DNA of 40,861 nt. Origin: a virus. Location: positions 1 through 40,861 of the IMG/VR virus record IMGVR_UViG_3300006805_000010. One strand, 5' to 3'. Position numbers and translations under genes: made by a program. Positions within the stretch are counted from its first letter, which is position 1; every line of letters starts with the position of its first letter. Shown one piece after another: positions 1 through 7,784 of the stretch. The notes under the pieces are model-generated. The model saw only the letters and a program-made list of their open reading frames with translations. It searched no databases and was not told where the DNA came from.

Positions 1-123
1 AGGCTTACTGGAACACAGAATTGAACCTTGATGAAGTCAGGTTGACCTCAGAAAAATACTACATTGGTGACACTTACAAAGAAGAGGACTTGTACGATTT
101 TCAAATTCCTTATAAAAACAATC
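1..123. repeat. Terminal direct repeat, left copy (circular overlap)
   Basis: These 123 bases are identical to 40739-40861. The repeat lies inside the portal reading frame and joins it seamlessly, so it is best read as the overlap left when a circular or terminally redundant genome was assembled, not as two biological repeats. The unique genome is therefore 40,738 bp. Confidence 0.95.
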
Positions 124-1979
124 GCATTATTACAGCCATTGAAACTTTACTTCCGACTGCTACTTCTCAAGTTCCACAACCCGTTGTTACTGAAGGAAAT
201 GATACTGACGAGTCAAGGCTTTTGGCTCACGACTTGGAAGATGTGCTTTTAGCTTATTATGAAGACCTGGACATAAAAGGTTGCTTCACAATGTCCATTC
301 GTCACATTTTGGAAGGACTCAGAGTTGGTGTTTTGAAATACTACTTTGACCCAGATGCGGGTGAGCGACTTCCTGACGGTTCACACAAAGGTGCAATTTG
401 TGTTCAAGCGGTGCGACCAACCAAAGTTGTATTTGCTGCAAGGGCTTCAGACCCAGACAACATTAAACTTATTGCAGAATATGTTGAAAACACGATTGAA
501 GAATTGTTGTTTATGTTCCCTGATAAAAAGGACGAAATTTTCAAACATTGGGGAATTAAGCGTGGTGTCAGGACTCAACTTGCAAAAACTGTAGGTTATG
601 AGGAAGTCTGGTTTACTTACTATGATGCTAAAGGTGAGCCTCAAGAAGCTTTGGCATGGGCAGTTGGTGACCAATTACTTTTGGGAGCTAAGAAAAATCC
701 AAACTGGAATTATGATGAGTATGAACAACAACCTGACGGTAAAAACAAACGACTTAACTTTTTTGATTCCCCCAAAAAGCCATATATTCTCATTAACCAC
801 TTGAACCTTGGTAAATATGTTATTGACGACACCTCACTTGCTGACCAGGCACGCCCACAACAGGACATTTTGGAAAAGACGGGAAGGCAAATCAATGAAA
901 ACGCTGACCAGGCTGTAAGTGGACTTGTTCTTAACTCAAATATGATTTCACCAGAAGATGCTGCAAAGCTTATTGGTGACCCAACTGAAAAAATCATGGT
1001 TGACGGGGATGTTCGTGAAGCTGCAGCAAGGCTTCCATACAATATGTTGCCTGAGTATGTAAATCGAGTGAAACAGGATGCACGAGGGGAAATTGACAAC
1101 ATCTTTGGAGCAAATGCAGCTCTCAGAGGTGAAGAACCAAAGAGTGATGTTTTGGGTCTTCAAGTATTGTCACAAAGAGCTAACTCAGGACGACTTCAAA
1201 CTCTCACAAATGCAATCGAGGCTGCAGCAGCGAAACTTTATCCTGCTCTTGTTCAAATGATGAAGGTGTATATGGATGAGCCAGACATTGTTCGCTACAC
1301 GCCTGCTGAAGGAAAAACACGCTTTATAAATTGGAGCAGTGACAAGATTGAGGACGGCATTAAAGTTCGAGTTAAGCAAGGCAGTGCAATGCCACGAGAC
1401 AAAGAGTCTATTCGTGCAACTACAGTTCAGACAATGGCTGTTCTTGACCCACTTACCCTGGCTGAAGGACTCGATATGCCAAACCCCAAAGAGACTGCAA
1501 AACGTATTGTTTATTACAACTTCTTTATGGATAAATACCTTACTGAAGTTTTGGCTGATGATGGTTCAATGGTTGACCCACAAGCGGTTGCTGACATTCA
1601 ACTTCTTTTGAAAGGCCAAGTGCCACCAGTTCCTGAAGCCCCTTCAAAACAGTATTTGGCAACTTTTGAGAGGTTCTTAAATAGCAATGCATTTAATGCA
1701 GTTCAAGACGTGACCATAAAACAAAACATTGTGGCTTTTGCTAAGGCAATAAATGACAAGGCAAAGGGTGGAATTGGTGAACCTTCTACACCTATTTCAC
1801 CACAAGCACCTGAAGCACCGACACCTGCTGAAGCTGAAGGGACTGTGCCACAACCAGGGGAAGCGACTGCACCTGCAGCACCTGCACCTGCAGAGGGTGC
1901 ACAACCGTCAGTTGCACAAACACCTACTAATGGACAGAATTTTGTGCAAAGGGTAGTATCAAGATTAAGAGGACAATAA
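1..1979 (+). CDS. Portal protein, P22-like (C-terminal 659 codons; N-terminus at 40588)
   Basis: This is the dodecameric portal through which DNA is packaged and ejected and to which the neck attaches. The frame is already open at base 1. Through the terminal overlap it continues from an ATG at 40588, giving 709 residues, close to the size of P22-type portals (about 725). The N-terminal third is rich in charged helices and has the family-like stretch NRIITAIETLLPTATSQVPQP, followed by the segment around RHILEGLRVGVLKYYFDP. The C-terminal 60 residues are a Pro/Ala/Glu-rich low-complexity tail ending in a basic segment (QRVVSRLRGQ). It sits directly after the terminase genes, the usual order. 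The TTG at position 21 is not the true start. The assignment rests on size, order and sequence flavour, not on a search. Confidence 0.85.
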   Translation, partial: AYWNTELNLDEVRLTSEKYYIGDTYKEEDLYDFQIPYKNNRIITAIETLLPTATSQVPQPVVTEGNDTDESRLLAHDLEDVLLAYYEDLDIKGCFTMSIRHILEGLRVGVLKYYFDPDAGERLPDGSHKGAICVQAVRPTKVVFAARASDPDNIKLIAEYVENTIEELLFMFPDKKDEIFKHWGIKRGVRTQLAKTVGYEEVWFTYYDAKGEPQEALAWAVGDQLLLGAKKNPNWNYDEYEQQPDGKNKRLNFFDSPKKPYILINHLNLGKYVIDDTSLADQARPQQDILEKTGRQINENADQAVSGLVLNSNMISPEDAAKLIGDPTEKIMVDGDVREAAARLPYNMLPEYVNRVKQDARGEIDNIFGANAALRGEEPKSDVLGLQVLSQRANSGRLQTLTNAIEAAAAKLYPALVQMMKVYMDEPDIVRYTPAEGKTRFINWSSDKIEDGIKVRVKQGSAMPRDKESIRATTVQTMAVLDPLTLAEGLDMPNPKETAKRIVYYNFFMDKYLTEVLADDGSMVDPQAVADIQLLLKGQVPPVPEAPSKQYLATFERFLNSNAFNAVQDVTIKQNIVAFAKAINDKAKGGIGEPSTPISPQAPEAPTPAEAEGTVPQPGEATAPAAPAPAEGAQPSVAQTPTNGQNFVQRVVSRLRGQ

Positions 1980-1980
1980 T

Positions 1981-2160
1981 ATGCCAATAAACAAAAAAGG
2001 TAGAGAAATAATGTCAGCCATGAAAAAAGAATATGGCGACAAAGAAGGCGAGAATGTTTTTTATGCTTCAAAAAATAAGGGCACAATTACTGGTGTTGAA
2101 GGTAAGGATAATAAAAGAAAAATTGCAATGGTAGCTCGTGCCGTTTCAAAAAAAGCTTAA
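1981..2160 (+). CDS. Small conserved-type phage protein, 59 aa
   Basis: This is a 59-residue basic protein (starts MPINKKGREIMSAMKKEY, ends VARAVSKKA) beginning one base after the portal stop in the TAATATG arrangement used at many starts here. Small lysine-rich proteins with a 'K-E-Y-G-x-x-x-G-x-x-V-F-Y-A-S-K-N-K-G' pattern are common next to portal genes in podovirus genomes. I know of no assigned function. It is too short for ordinary ORF cut-offs, but its tight packing between two genes and biased composition support it. It is probably a minor virion or assembly factor (inference). Confidence 0.7.
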   Translation: MPINKKGREIMSAMKKEYGDKEGENVFYASKNKGTITGVEGKDNKRKIAMVARAVSKKA

Positions 2161-2161
2161 T

Positions 2162-2494
2162 ATGGATATGGAAATGCCTTCAATCTCAAAAGAATATCAA
2201 AAGAAAAAAGATGTTATGGCAAAACGCCTCAGTGCATTGGGGAAGGATAATCCTATTGTTGCAAAAGCGGTGAAAGCACAGCAACCACCAATGGAAGACA
2301 CTAAATGGAAGGAATGGCAAATTGTTGATGAGTTGGTATCTGCTGCAAGGCGTGAGTATTTTGACAAAGAAGGTGGAAATATGAGTGCTTGTATTTCTAG
2401 CCTCGCAGATGCCCTGGAAAAACTTTCTACAAAACTTGGTGTTGACAAGAAAAAAGCTAAGGGCAATAATGTTTCTAACGAAGAAGATTACTGA
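2162..2494 (+). CDS. Hypothetical protein upstream of capsid gene, possible scaffold/assembly factor
   Basis: This is a 110-residue, mostly helical and highly charged protein (MDMEMPSISKEYQKKKD...). I chose the ATG at 2162, one base after the previous stop, over a GTG at 2138 that would overlap the neighbour by 23 bases. It lies between portal and major capsid protein, the position where scaffolding proteins usually sit, but it is short for a scaffold and I see no diagnostic motif. The acidic scaffold-like protein at 11920 is an alternative candidate for that role. Confidence 0.75.
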   Translation: MDMEMPSISKEYQKKKDVMAKRLSALGKDNPIVAKAVKAQQPPMEDTKWKEWQIVDELVSAARREYFDKEGGNMSACISSLADALEKLSTKLGVDKKKAKGNNVSNEEDY

Positions 2495-2498
2495 AAAC

Positions 2499-2527
2499 TT
2501 GACAACGGGTTACAAGTAATTTATCTT
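2499..2527 (+). promoter_or_regulatory. Sigma70-type promoter for the capsid gene
   Basis: TTGACA (2499-2504) is followed after 17 bases by TATCTT (2522-2527). Transcription should start near 2534, giving a leader of about 60 nt that contains a short hairpin and then a terminator before the capsid gene ATG at 2593. Confidence 0.65.
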
Positions 2528-2539
2528 TAATAAAGTAGA

Positions 2540-2582
2540 GGTCACATAAGACCCGCCAAATCTAAGGGCGGGTATTTTTTTT
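2540..2582 (+). terminator. Leader hairpin overlapping an intrinsic terminator upstream of MCP
   Basis: The terminator stem ACCCGCC (2551-2557) pairs with GGCGGGT (2667 minus 100, i.e. 2567-2573), followed by a run of eight T (2575-2582). Just before it lies a small hairpin, GGTC (2540-2543) with GACC (2550-2553), whose right arm shares bases 2551-2553 with the terminator's left arm, so both cannot form fully at once. The arrangement could attenuate capsid transcription or separate it from upstream transcription. The ATG is only 10 bases after the T run. Confidence 0.75.
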
Positions 2583-2592
2583 GAAATAAAAT

Positions 2593-3648
2593 ATGCAATT
2601 CACAAATCGAGTATTAACTACAACTCAGGACAAAATCGTTCCAAAGACGTTTGATAACTTCTTGTCTGATTCTTTCGCAACTTTCCGATTCATTGGCAAT
2701 GGTAGTAAATGGGTAGGTGAGTCATTAAAGTTCCCTATTAAAGTTCGCAAAAATACACAAGGTCATTCCTTCTCTGGTCTTGATACTCATGGAGTTGATG
2801 CAGTTGAAACACGAGATTTTCTTACTTACAGACTCAAGGCTTATGAAATTCCAGTTGCAATTCCTGGTCTTGACCGATTAGTTAATACTACTGAGGCACA
2901 AATCATTAACTTGGTGAAGACTGAAATGGAATCTTCAGCACAGGACGGTATGGATGATGTTGCAGATATGTTCTACGGTGACGGTACTGGAAATGGAAGC
3001 AAAGACTTTGAAGGTGTTGAAAACTTAATTGACGACACTGTAAATGTTGGTGAACAATCTCGTTCAACTATTCCAACACTCGTTTCTGAAGTTCTTGACT
3101 TTAATGGACAATTCACCCTTACCAAAATGGCAACCATGTTCAGTGGTGCAGCAGGTGGAACAGCAACAAAGCAAAGACCAACCATTATTACTTCTGACGA
3201 AACTGTGCTTGATTTTTATGAAAGTACACTTTTGCCAACAGTCCAGGCAAATTATGAAGCAACAGGTCTTCCTGTAGTTACTCGAAGCTCAAAAGGTGCT
3301 ATTCCTGCAGCTCAACTCAAAGGTTCAGCAGGGTTTACCTCACTCATTTATCGAGGTGTACCTTGGGTAGCTGATGAAAAAGCAACCGCACAAAAGATTT
3401 ATGGTCTTAATGAAAACTACCTTGAATGGTTTGGAATTAACGACCCAGATATGCAACAGGTTGATTTCGGTGGAGCAATTGATGGGGTATATGCTGAAAT
3501 TCCTTCCAAATACTCTGGTCTTAACTGGTCAGGAATGATGAAGCCTGTAAATCAATATGGAACTGTTGGACACATTTACCTTTTTGGTAACTTTGCAACA
3601 AAGCAACCACGAAGAAGTTTCAAAGGTGAAGAGGTTACAGGAGTATAA
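2593..3648 (+). CDS. Major capsid protein
   Basis: This 351-residue protein is the likely shell-forming subunit (HK97-fold family). The evidence is its place after portal and before a decoration-like protein, its length, and a sequence typical of phage capsid subunits: an N-terminal TQDKIVPKTFDNFLSDS segment, an acidic helix around residues 115-135 (ESSAQDGMDDVADMFYGDGT), and a C-terminal domain ending in KYSGLNWSGMMKPVNQYGTVGHIYLFGN. The first ATG after the terminator is used. It has its own promoter and leader, as expected for the most highly made protein. No protease gene is visible next to it. Confidence 0.8.
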   Translation: MQFTNRVLTTTQDKIVPKTFDNFLSDSFATFRFIGNGSKWVGESLKFPIKVRKNTQGHSFSGLDTHGVDAVETRDFLTYRLKAYEIPVAIPGLDRLVNTTEAQIINLVKTEMESSAQDGMDDVADMFYGDGTGNGSKDFEGVENLIDDTVNVGEQSRSTIPTLVSEVLDFNGQFTLTKMATMFSGAAGGTATKQRPTIITSDETVLDFYESTLLPTVQANYEATGLPVVTRSSKGAIPAAQLKGSAGFTSLIYRGVPWVADEKATAQKIYGLNENYLEWFGINDPDMQQVDFGGAIDGVYAEIPSKYSGLNWSGMMKPVNQYGTVGHIYLFGNFATKQPRRSFKGEEVTGV

Positions 3649-3657
3649 TAAAAAAAT

Positions 3658-4365
3658 ATGATAAATTTACTTGCACAAAACGTATTTCAAGAAAGTTCTG
3701 TACCGTTGCATCAAATTGGTGCTAAGGCAGAGACTGAAGATGGAAGAGTTTTCCGATATGCTCAAATGGGCGAAGCCATTAGTGTTGGAGAACTGACAGT
3801 TTCCCCTGCAATTGATTCTGCAACTGTAAACATGGCAGTTACAACGGCTGCTGCAATTGGAACTAAAAAGGTTTACTTCACACACGCAGCCACAACCAGT
3901 GCTGCAAATGAATACGCAAATGGCTTTATGATTGTCAGTGCAGGAACTGGAATTGGACAAACTTTGAGAATTTCAAGTCATGCAGCGTTCACTTCTGGTC
4001 AAACAGGATGTGTACTTAATCTACAAGACCCACTTTTAGTAGCTCTTTCAACCTCTGATTCTACGATTGATATTGAAAGAAACCCTTGGCTCAATGTTGT
4101 GACAACTGCAAGTTCAGTAACTGTTCCTACAGGTGGAGCTTTAAGGAATTTCACATCAGGATATTATGGTTGGCTACAAACAAGAGGTGTCTTTGGAGCA
4201 CGAGCCGATGGCACAGTGACTGCAGGATATGGGATGATGATGGATGCTTCCACTGCAGGCGATGTAGACTTGGTTGGAACAGCCACACAGCAATATATAA
4301 TTGGTAACTTTATTCAAGCATCTGCTTCTGGTAAATACCACGCAGTGTACTTGAAGATTGATTAA
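3658..4365 (+). CDS. Probable capsid decoration/accessory protein
   Basis: This 235-residue protein is rich in Ala, Thr, Ser and Gly, with the alternating pattern of a beta-sandwich virion protein (ATVNMAVTTAAAIGTKKVYF; YGWLQTRGVFGARADG). It starts nine bases after the capsid stop and shares its transcript. Proteins with this composition directly after the major capsid gene are commonly head decoration or stabilising proteins. I recognise no catalytic motif, so the role is inferred from position. Confidence 0.65.
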   Translation: MINLLAQNVFQESSVPLHQIGAKAETEDGRVFRYAQMGEAISVGELTVSPAIDSATVNMAVTTAAAIGTKKVYFTHAATTSAANEYANGFMIVSAGTGIGQTLRISSHAAFTSGQTGCVLNLQDPLLVALSTSDSTIDIERNPWLNVVTTASSVTVPTGGALRNFTSGYYGWLQTRGVFGARADGTVTAGYGMMMDASTAGDVDLVGTATQQYIIGNFIQASASGKYHAVYLKID

Positions 4366-4373
4366 CTTTAATA

Positions 4374-4433
4374 GCGTTTTGACGAGCAAATCAGGAAACG
4401 CAAAGGTATAACCCCTTTGCAGGGGTTTTTTTT
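4374..4433 (+). terminator. Multi-hairpin leader ending in an intrinsic terminator (attenuator-like)
   Basis: Four complementary segments occur in order: GCGTTT (4374-4379), AAACGC (4396-4401), CCTTTGC (4414-4420) and AGGGGTT (4421-4427). Segment 1 pairs with 2. The stretch GCAAAGG (4400-4406) pairs perfectly with CCTTTGC. AACCCCT (4410-4416) pairs with AGGGGTT and is followed by eight T (4426-4433), an intrinsic terminator. The second and third pairings exclude each other, as in attenuators. No convincing promoter is visible just upstream. The next ATG is at 4440. Confidence 0.7.
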
Positions 4434-4439
4434 AATAAA

Positions 4440-4682
4440 ATGGCTAAAAAGAACAAGAACAACCAAGTAGAAAATGAAACTGTTGAAGCAGCAGAGCTTA
4501 ATGCGAGTAATTTCAAAGGTTACAGTATAACCTGGCTTAAAAAGTTACGAGCAGAGGGTGAACCACACCCAACAGCAGACCATTTAGTTGACGAATTTGA
4601 CGCATTAACAAGTCCTGAAGGTGGAAATGGACTCCCACCTGAAGAAGTACCAGGAGTAGAAGAGAGTTCAGAAAATAAATAA
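4440..4682 (+). CDS. Small acidic hypothetical protein, 80 aa
   Basis: This 80-residue protein has a basic N-terminus (MAKKNKNNQ) and an acidic, proline-containing C-terminus (GGNGLPPEEVPGVEESSENK). The ATG follows the attenuator-like leader by six bases and has no Shine-Dalgarno sequence. The next gene starts one base after its stop, so the two are coupled. It is probably a minor structural or assembly protein. No family recognised. Confidence 0.7.
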   Translation: MAKKNKNNQVENETVEAAELNASNFKGYSITWLKKLRAEGEPHPTADHLVDEFDALTSPEGGNGLPPEEVPGVEESSENK

Positions 4683-4683
4683 T

Positions 4684-5664
4684 ATGGGCAGAGCAGACGC
4701 ATACATACCAGCATTAAGATACGGCCACAAGGTTTATCCTGAGAATATCGCAGGAATGGTTGGTTTGCCTTCAGTAGGTGAGATTTTCTATGTTGACCCA
4801 ACTGCAGGTTCTGACACCGTAAACGCAGGAAAAAATGTAGATGATGCTTTTGCAACTCTTGCCAAGGCTTTAAGCGTAATTTCAGCAGACAATGATGATG
4901 TTGTTGTTGTTGCAGGAACTGGCTCAACTGGTAGAACTGCTGAAACTGATAATATTGATTGGAATAAAAGACGCACACACATTGTGGGAAATGGAGTACC
5001 ACGCAGGATTAACAACAGAAACGGACTTGGCACAGCTTCAACTTTGACAGGTGAAACAACTACTGCAATTTTTACAGTAACAGCTAATAACTGTACTTTC
5101 ACCAACCTTTCTTTTGCAACCTTCCAAGACAATAACATTCTTGTTGAGGTTCAATCAGACTACAACACATTTACCAATGTCCACTTTCAGGGAATTGGAA
5201 ATGACACAACTGGTGATGATACAGCAGCCCGCTCATTACTCTTAACAGCTTCTGAAGAGAATGAATTTGTAAATTGTACGATTGGACTTGATACTGTTAC
5301 CCGAAGTGCAGCAAATGCTTCTCTTGAATTGACAGGTAGTTGTGCACGAAACAAGTTCTTTGGATGTGATTTCCCACTTTATGCGGACAACGCAGGTGCT
5401 TTTTGGGTAAAAGCTGACACAGGAAATTGTTTTGAAAGGTTCTTACTCTTTGAAAATTGTAATTTCTATAATCCAACTGACGGTTCATCCACTGGATTAA
5501 CTGCAGGAATGAAACTTTCAGCTACTGGAAATGGTGAAATCCGAATGATTAACAGCACTTGGAACGGTGCAACTGATTTGGCAACTGATTACACTTGCCT
5601 ATACAGCAACACGCCTGTATACGACACCCAGGATTCTGGTAAAGCTATTAAGGTAACTACTTAA
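4684..5664 (+). CDS. Right-handed beta-helix (pectate-lyase-like) virion protein
   Basis: This 326-residue protein begins with a short adaptor (MGRADAYIPALRYGHKVYPEN), then EIFYVDPTAGSDTVNAGKN, resembling the start of DUF1565/pectate-lyase-type helices. From about residue 130 it has repeated short strands with the N-x-F-x-N rhythm (NCTFTNLSF, NTFTNVHF, NEFVNCTI, NKFFGCDF, FENCNFYNP), each likely one coil of a parallel beta-helix. Such proteins serve as trimeric tail spikes or head fibres that bind or cut surface glycans. It lacks a recognised catalytic triad, so binding only is possible. Its place just after the capsid genes would suit a head-attached fibre. Confidence 0.7.
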   Translation: MGRADAYIPALRYGHKVYPENIAGMVGLPSVGEIFYVDPTAGSDTVNAGKNVDDAFATLAKALSVISADNDDVVVVAGTGSTGRTAETDNIDWNKRRTHIVGNGVPRRINNRNGLGTASTLTGETTTAIFTVTANNCTFTNLSFATFQDNNILVEVQSDYNTFTNVHFQGIGNDTTGDDTAARSLLLTASEENEFVNCTIGLDTVTRSAANASLELTGSCARNKFFGCDFPLYADNAGAFWVKADTGNCFERFLLFENCNFYNPTDGSSTGLTAGMKLSATGNGEIRMINSTWNGATDLATDYTCLYSNTPVYDTQDSGKAIKVTT

Positions 5665-5669
5665 TAATC

Positions 5670-5700
5670 TTGACCTCTTCATCAATTTTGGTGCTATACT
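5670..5700 (+). promoter_or_regulatory. Promoter placing +1 at the ATG of the 5706 gene (leaderless)
   Basis: TTGACC (5670-5675), a 19-base spacer, then an extended -10 box TGCTATACT (TATACT at 5695-5700). The ATG at 5706 begins only five bases after the -10 box, where transcription would be expected to start, so the mRNA would lack a leader. Confidence 0.65.
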
Positions 5701-5705
5701 GATTT

Positions 5706-6188
5706 ATGAGCAAATACGATGCTGCAATGGATAGGGATGCAAACTTTCAACCTATTGGTGGATTAAGCTTGCCCTTCAAGGCTTCAAAACGAATTACTTT
5801 CCTAGGTGGAACAAGTGATGCAATTGGTGATAAAGATGGTGCATTGGCTACTTTTCCTATTTTTACAGTGACAGGGGATGTTTTGGTGTGGGTTGCAGGA
5901 ATGGTAAAAACAACCTTAGTTGGGGCAGGTACGCTTGAAGTTGGTATTCCAAACAACACTGCAATTCTTATTCCACAGGTAGCTGATGCAACAACTCTAG
6001 CTGTTAATGAGCTTTGGCATGATGCTACTTCTGTTCTTGGTGAAGGGTTTACTCCACAAGTTCATGGTATTGGAGGGGGACTTGATATAAATGGAATTGT
6101 TGCTTCAACTGATATTACTGCAGGTGTGATTGATTTTTATTGCTTCTGGCGACCACTTTCTTCAGACGGTAACGTGGTTGGTGACTAA
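5706..6188 (+). CDS. Hypothetical virion protein, 160 aa
   Basis: A 160-residue Gly/Thr/Val-rich protein with predicted beta strands (FPIFTVTGDVLVWVAGMVKT; GTLEVGIPNNTAILIPQ) and an aromatic C-terminus (DFYCFWRPLSSDG). No family is recognised. It is likely a small structural protein because it lies inside the adsorption gene block and has the same composition. Its mRNA appears to be leaderless. Confidence 0.7.
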   Translation: MSKYDAAMDRDANFQPIGGLSLPFKASKRITFLGGTSDAIGDKDGALATFPIFTVTGDVLVWVAGMVKTTLVGAGTLEVGIPNNTAILIPQVADATTLAVNELWHDATSVLGEGFTPQVHGIGGGLDINGIVASTDITAGVIDFYCFWRPLSSDGNVVGD

Positions 6189-6193
6189 CGTAG

Positions 6194-6199
6194 TATGAT
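6194..6199 (+). promoter_or_regulatory. -10 box six bases before the ATG of the 6206 gene
   Basis: TATGAT (6194-6199) is followed by exactly six bases and then ATG at 6206. No good -35 hexamer is visible, so the call depends on the repeated spacing also seen at 9404, 18045 and 21587. Confidence 0.45.
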
Positions 6200-6205
6200 G
6201 TCCTT

Positions 6206-7009
6206 ATGCGGGACATTTCCTCAATTAAAGCTCAAGCACTGAAACGTGAAGAAAAACCATTTTCACAAACTAGAGTAAGACCACATGAAATTGAAACACT
6301 CTCCTCACGCAGGCAGGACGAACTCAAAAAAGACCCAATTGCCAATTCTCTTTTTGATGGGGTAAAAATAAATTCTTCTTTGAAGAAGGCAATTGCGAAG
6401 AAAAAGGTGGAATTGGAAACTGTAACTGAGAGCGTTAAATCAGTTGTGGCGGGTGCAAAGGCTGAAGTAGACAGAATACTGGCCAGAGCAAATGAAGACG
6501 CTGATTTAATGCGTAGTGAAGCAGAAAAGGCCAAAAAAACAACTAACGAGACATTGGATGCAATAAAAGCCACTCAAATAAGGATAAATGAAATTGGCAG
6601 AAAAATTGAAGAACGTGAAGGCAATGTAAACAAAAGAGAGGTTTTAGTTGGCATTGCAGAGGAAGATGTAAACAAAAAGATTGAAGAATCAAAGCTTTTG
6701 GAGCAAGAATCTAAAAAGCGAAAAATTGAGGCTGAAAAAGCTTTTGTAACAGCCGTGACATTGCTTCAAATGGCAACAGAACACTTATTGGAGGTTCAAA
6801 AACTGGAAAGTGAAACTACAAGTGGTGTTTACGAAATGGTGCAAAAAGCTGATACAATGATTAAACGAGCTATGGACTTGGTTTCTACTTTTGATGCCAG
6901 GAAAGTTGCTCTTGAGAAGAAAGCCGTTGAGCTTCAGGATAAAGAAAAATTGCTTACTGACAGACAACAAATGTTGGAACGCACAGCTAAGGAATTAAAG
7001 AAAAAATAA
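6206..7009 (+). CDS. Long coiled-coil protein, 267 aa
   Basis: After an N-terminal 55-residue segment (RDISSIKAQALKREEKPFSQ...), residues about 60-267 form an almost uninterrupted, strongly charged heptad pattern (KKKVELETVTESVKSVVAGAK; EKLLTDRQQMLERTAKELKKK). It has no transmembrane segment and no enzyme motif. Within the virion gene block it may be a fibrous neck, whisker or assembly protein. The gene ends one base before the next ATG (TAATATG). Function unknown. Confidence 0.75.
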   Translation: MRDISSIKAQALKREEKPFSQTRVRPHEIETLSSRRQDELKKDPIANSLFDGVKINSSLKKAIAKKKVELETVTESVKSVVAGAKAEVDRILARANEDADLMRSEAEKAKKTTNETLDAIKATQIRINEIGRKIEEREGNVNKREVLVGIAEEDVNKKIEESKLLEQESKKRKIEAEKAFVTAVTLLQMATEHLLEVQKLESETTSGVYEMVQKADTMIKRAMDLVSTFDARKVALEKKAVELQDKEKLLTDRQQMLERTAKELKKK

Positions 7010-7010
7010 T

Positions 7011-7784
7011 ATGCCAAGTGAAATTTTCAAACCAGATGAAAACTATAAGGCGGGTGGAGTTATTGGGGGTTATTCTTCAGCAGATGCAATTGGTGAAACT
7101 AACCCGACCAAAATTGTTGCACGCTTCAACCCCACTACAGGAAGACTTCTTGTTGATGCTTCAATAACTACAGATGATATCCCCGCTTCAGGTGTTACTG
7201 ATGCAGTTTCAGTTCAAATTGTTGATGCTAGTGGAAATCAAATAACTTCTTTTGGTGGGGGTGTGCAATATACAGAAGGGGACACAGACGCTTCAATTAC
7301 AGGAAACGCTTTAATGTTGGAAAAGGATTCCAATACACTAACTGCTGTAAAAGATGATACTGGTTTTGGAGATGATGTGTCTTCAGGAATACTCTCAGGA
7401 GCAATCAGACTTTATAATGCAGGTGGTTCACCAGGATATGACAGACTCAGAGGTGACGCTACAAACGGTGCTTGGGTGAATATTAAAAATAGCCCTCAGA
7501 CAATTACGGGTATTGGGCATGGAGTCAAAACCGTAACAACTGCAGGAACTGATGTTGCCCTTGCTTCAACTACAGCTTGTAAAAGAGTTATTGTTCAAGC
7601 ACAGACCGACAACACTGGATTTATCGCAGTTGGTGCAACAGGAGTTGATGCCACAGTTGCTACAGGAACAGGTGTGCTTCTTTATGCAGGAGACTCAATT
7701 GAGCTTGATATTGACGACCTTGCAGATATTTTTATTGATTCTACAGTCAACGGTGATGGTGTTCGCTACACATACTTTACATAA
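7011..7784 (+). CDS. Beta-rich structural protein, 257 aa
   Basis: A Gly/Thr/Asp/Val-rich protein without cysteine clusters or catalytic motifs. Repeated strand-turn patterns (DAVSVQIVDASGNQITSFGGG; GVRYTYFT at the end) suggest a beta-sandwich. The C-terminal about 90 residues (HGVKTVTTAGTDVALAST...GDSIELDIDDLADIFIDS) look like a compact domain often seen in phage tail or head fibres. Starts one base after the coiled-coil gene; the next gene's ATG abuts its stop. Confidence 0.7.
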   Translation: MPSEIFKPDENYKAGGVIGGYSSADAIGETNPTKIVARFNPTTGRLLVDASITTDDIPASGVTDAVSVQIVDASGNQITSFGGGVQYTEGDTDASITGNALMLEKDSNTLTAVKDDTGFGDDVSSGILSGAIRLYNAGGSPGYDRLRGDATNGAWVNIKNSPQTITGIGHGVKTVTTAGTDVALASTTACKRVIVQAQTDNTGFIAVGATGVDATVATGTGVLLYAGDSIELDIDDLADIFIDSTVNGDGVRYTYFT

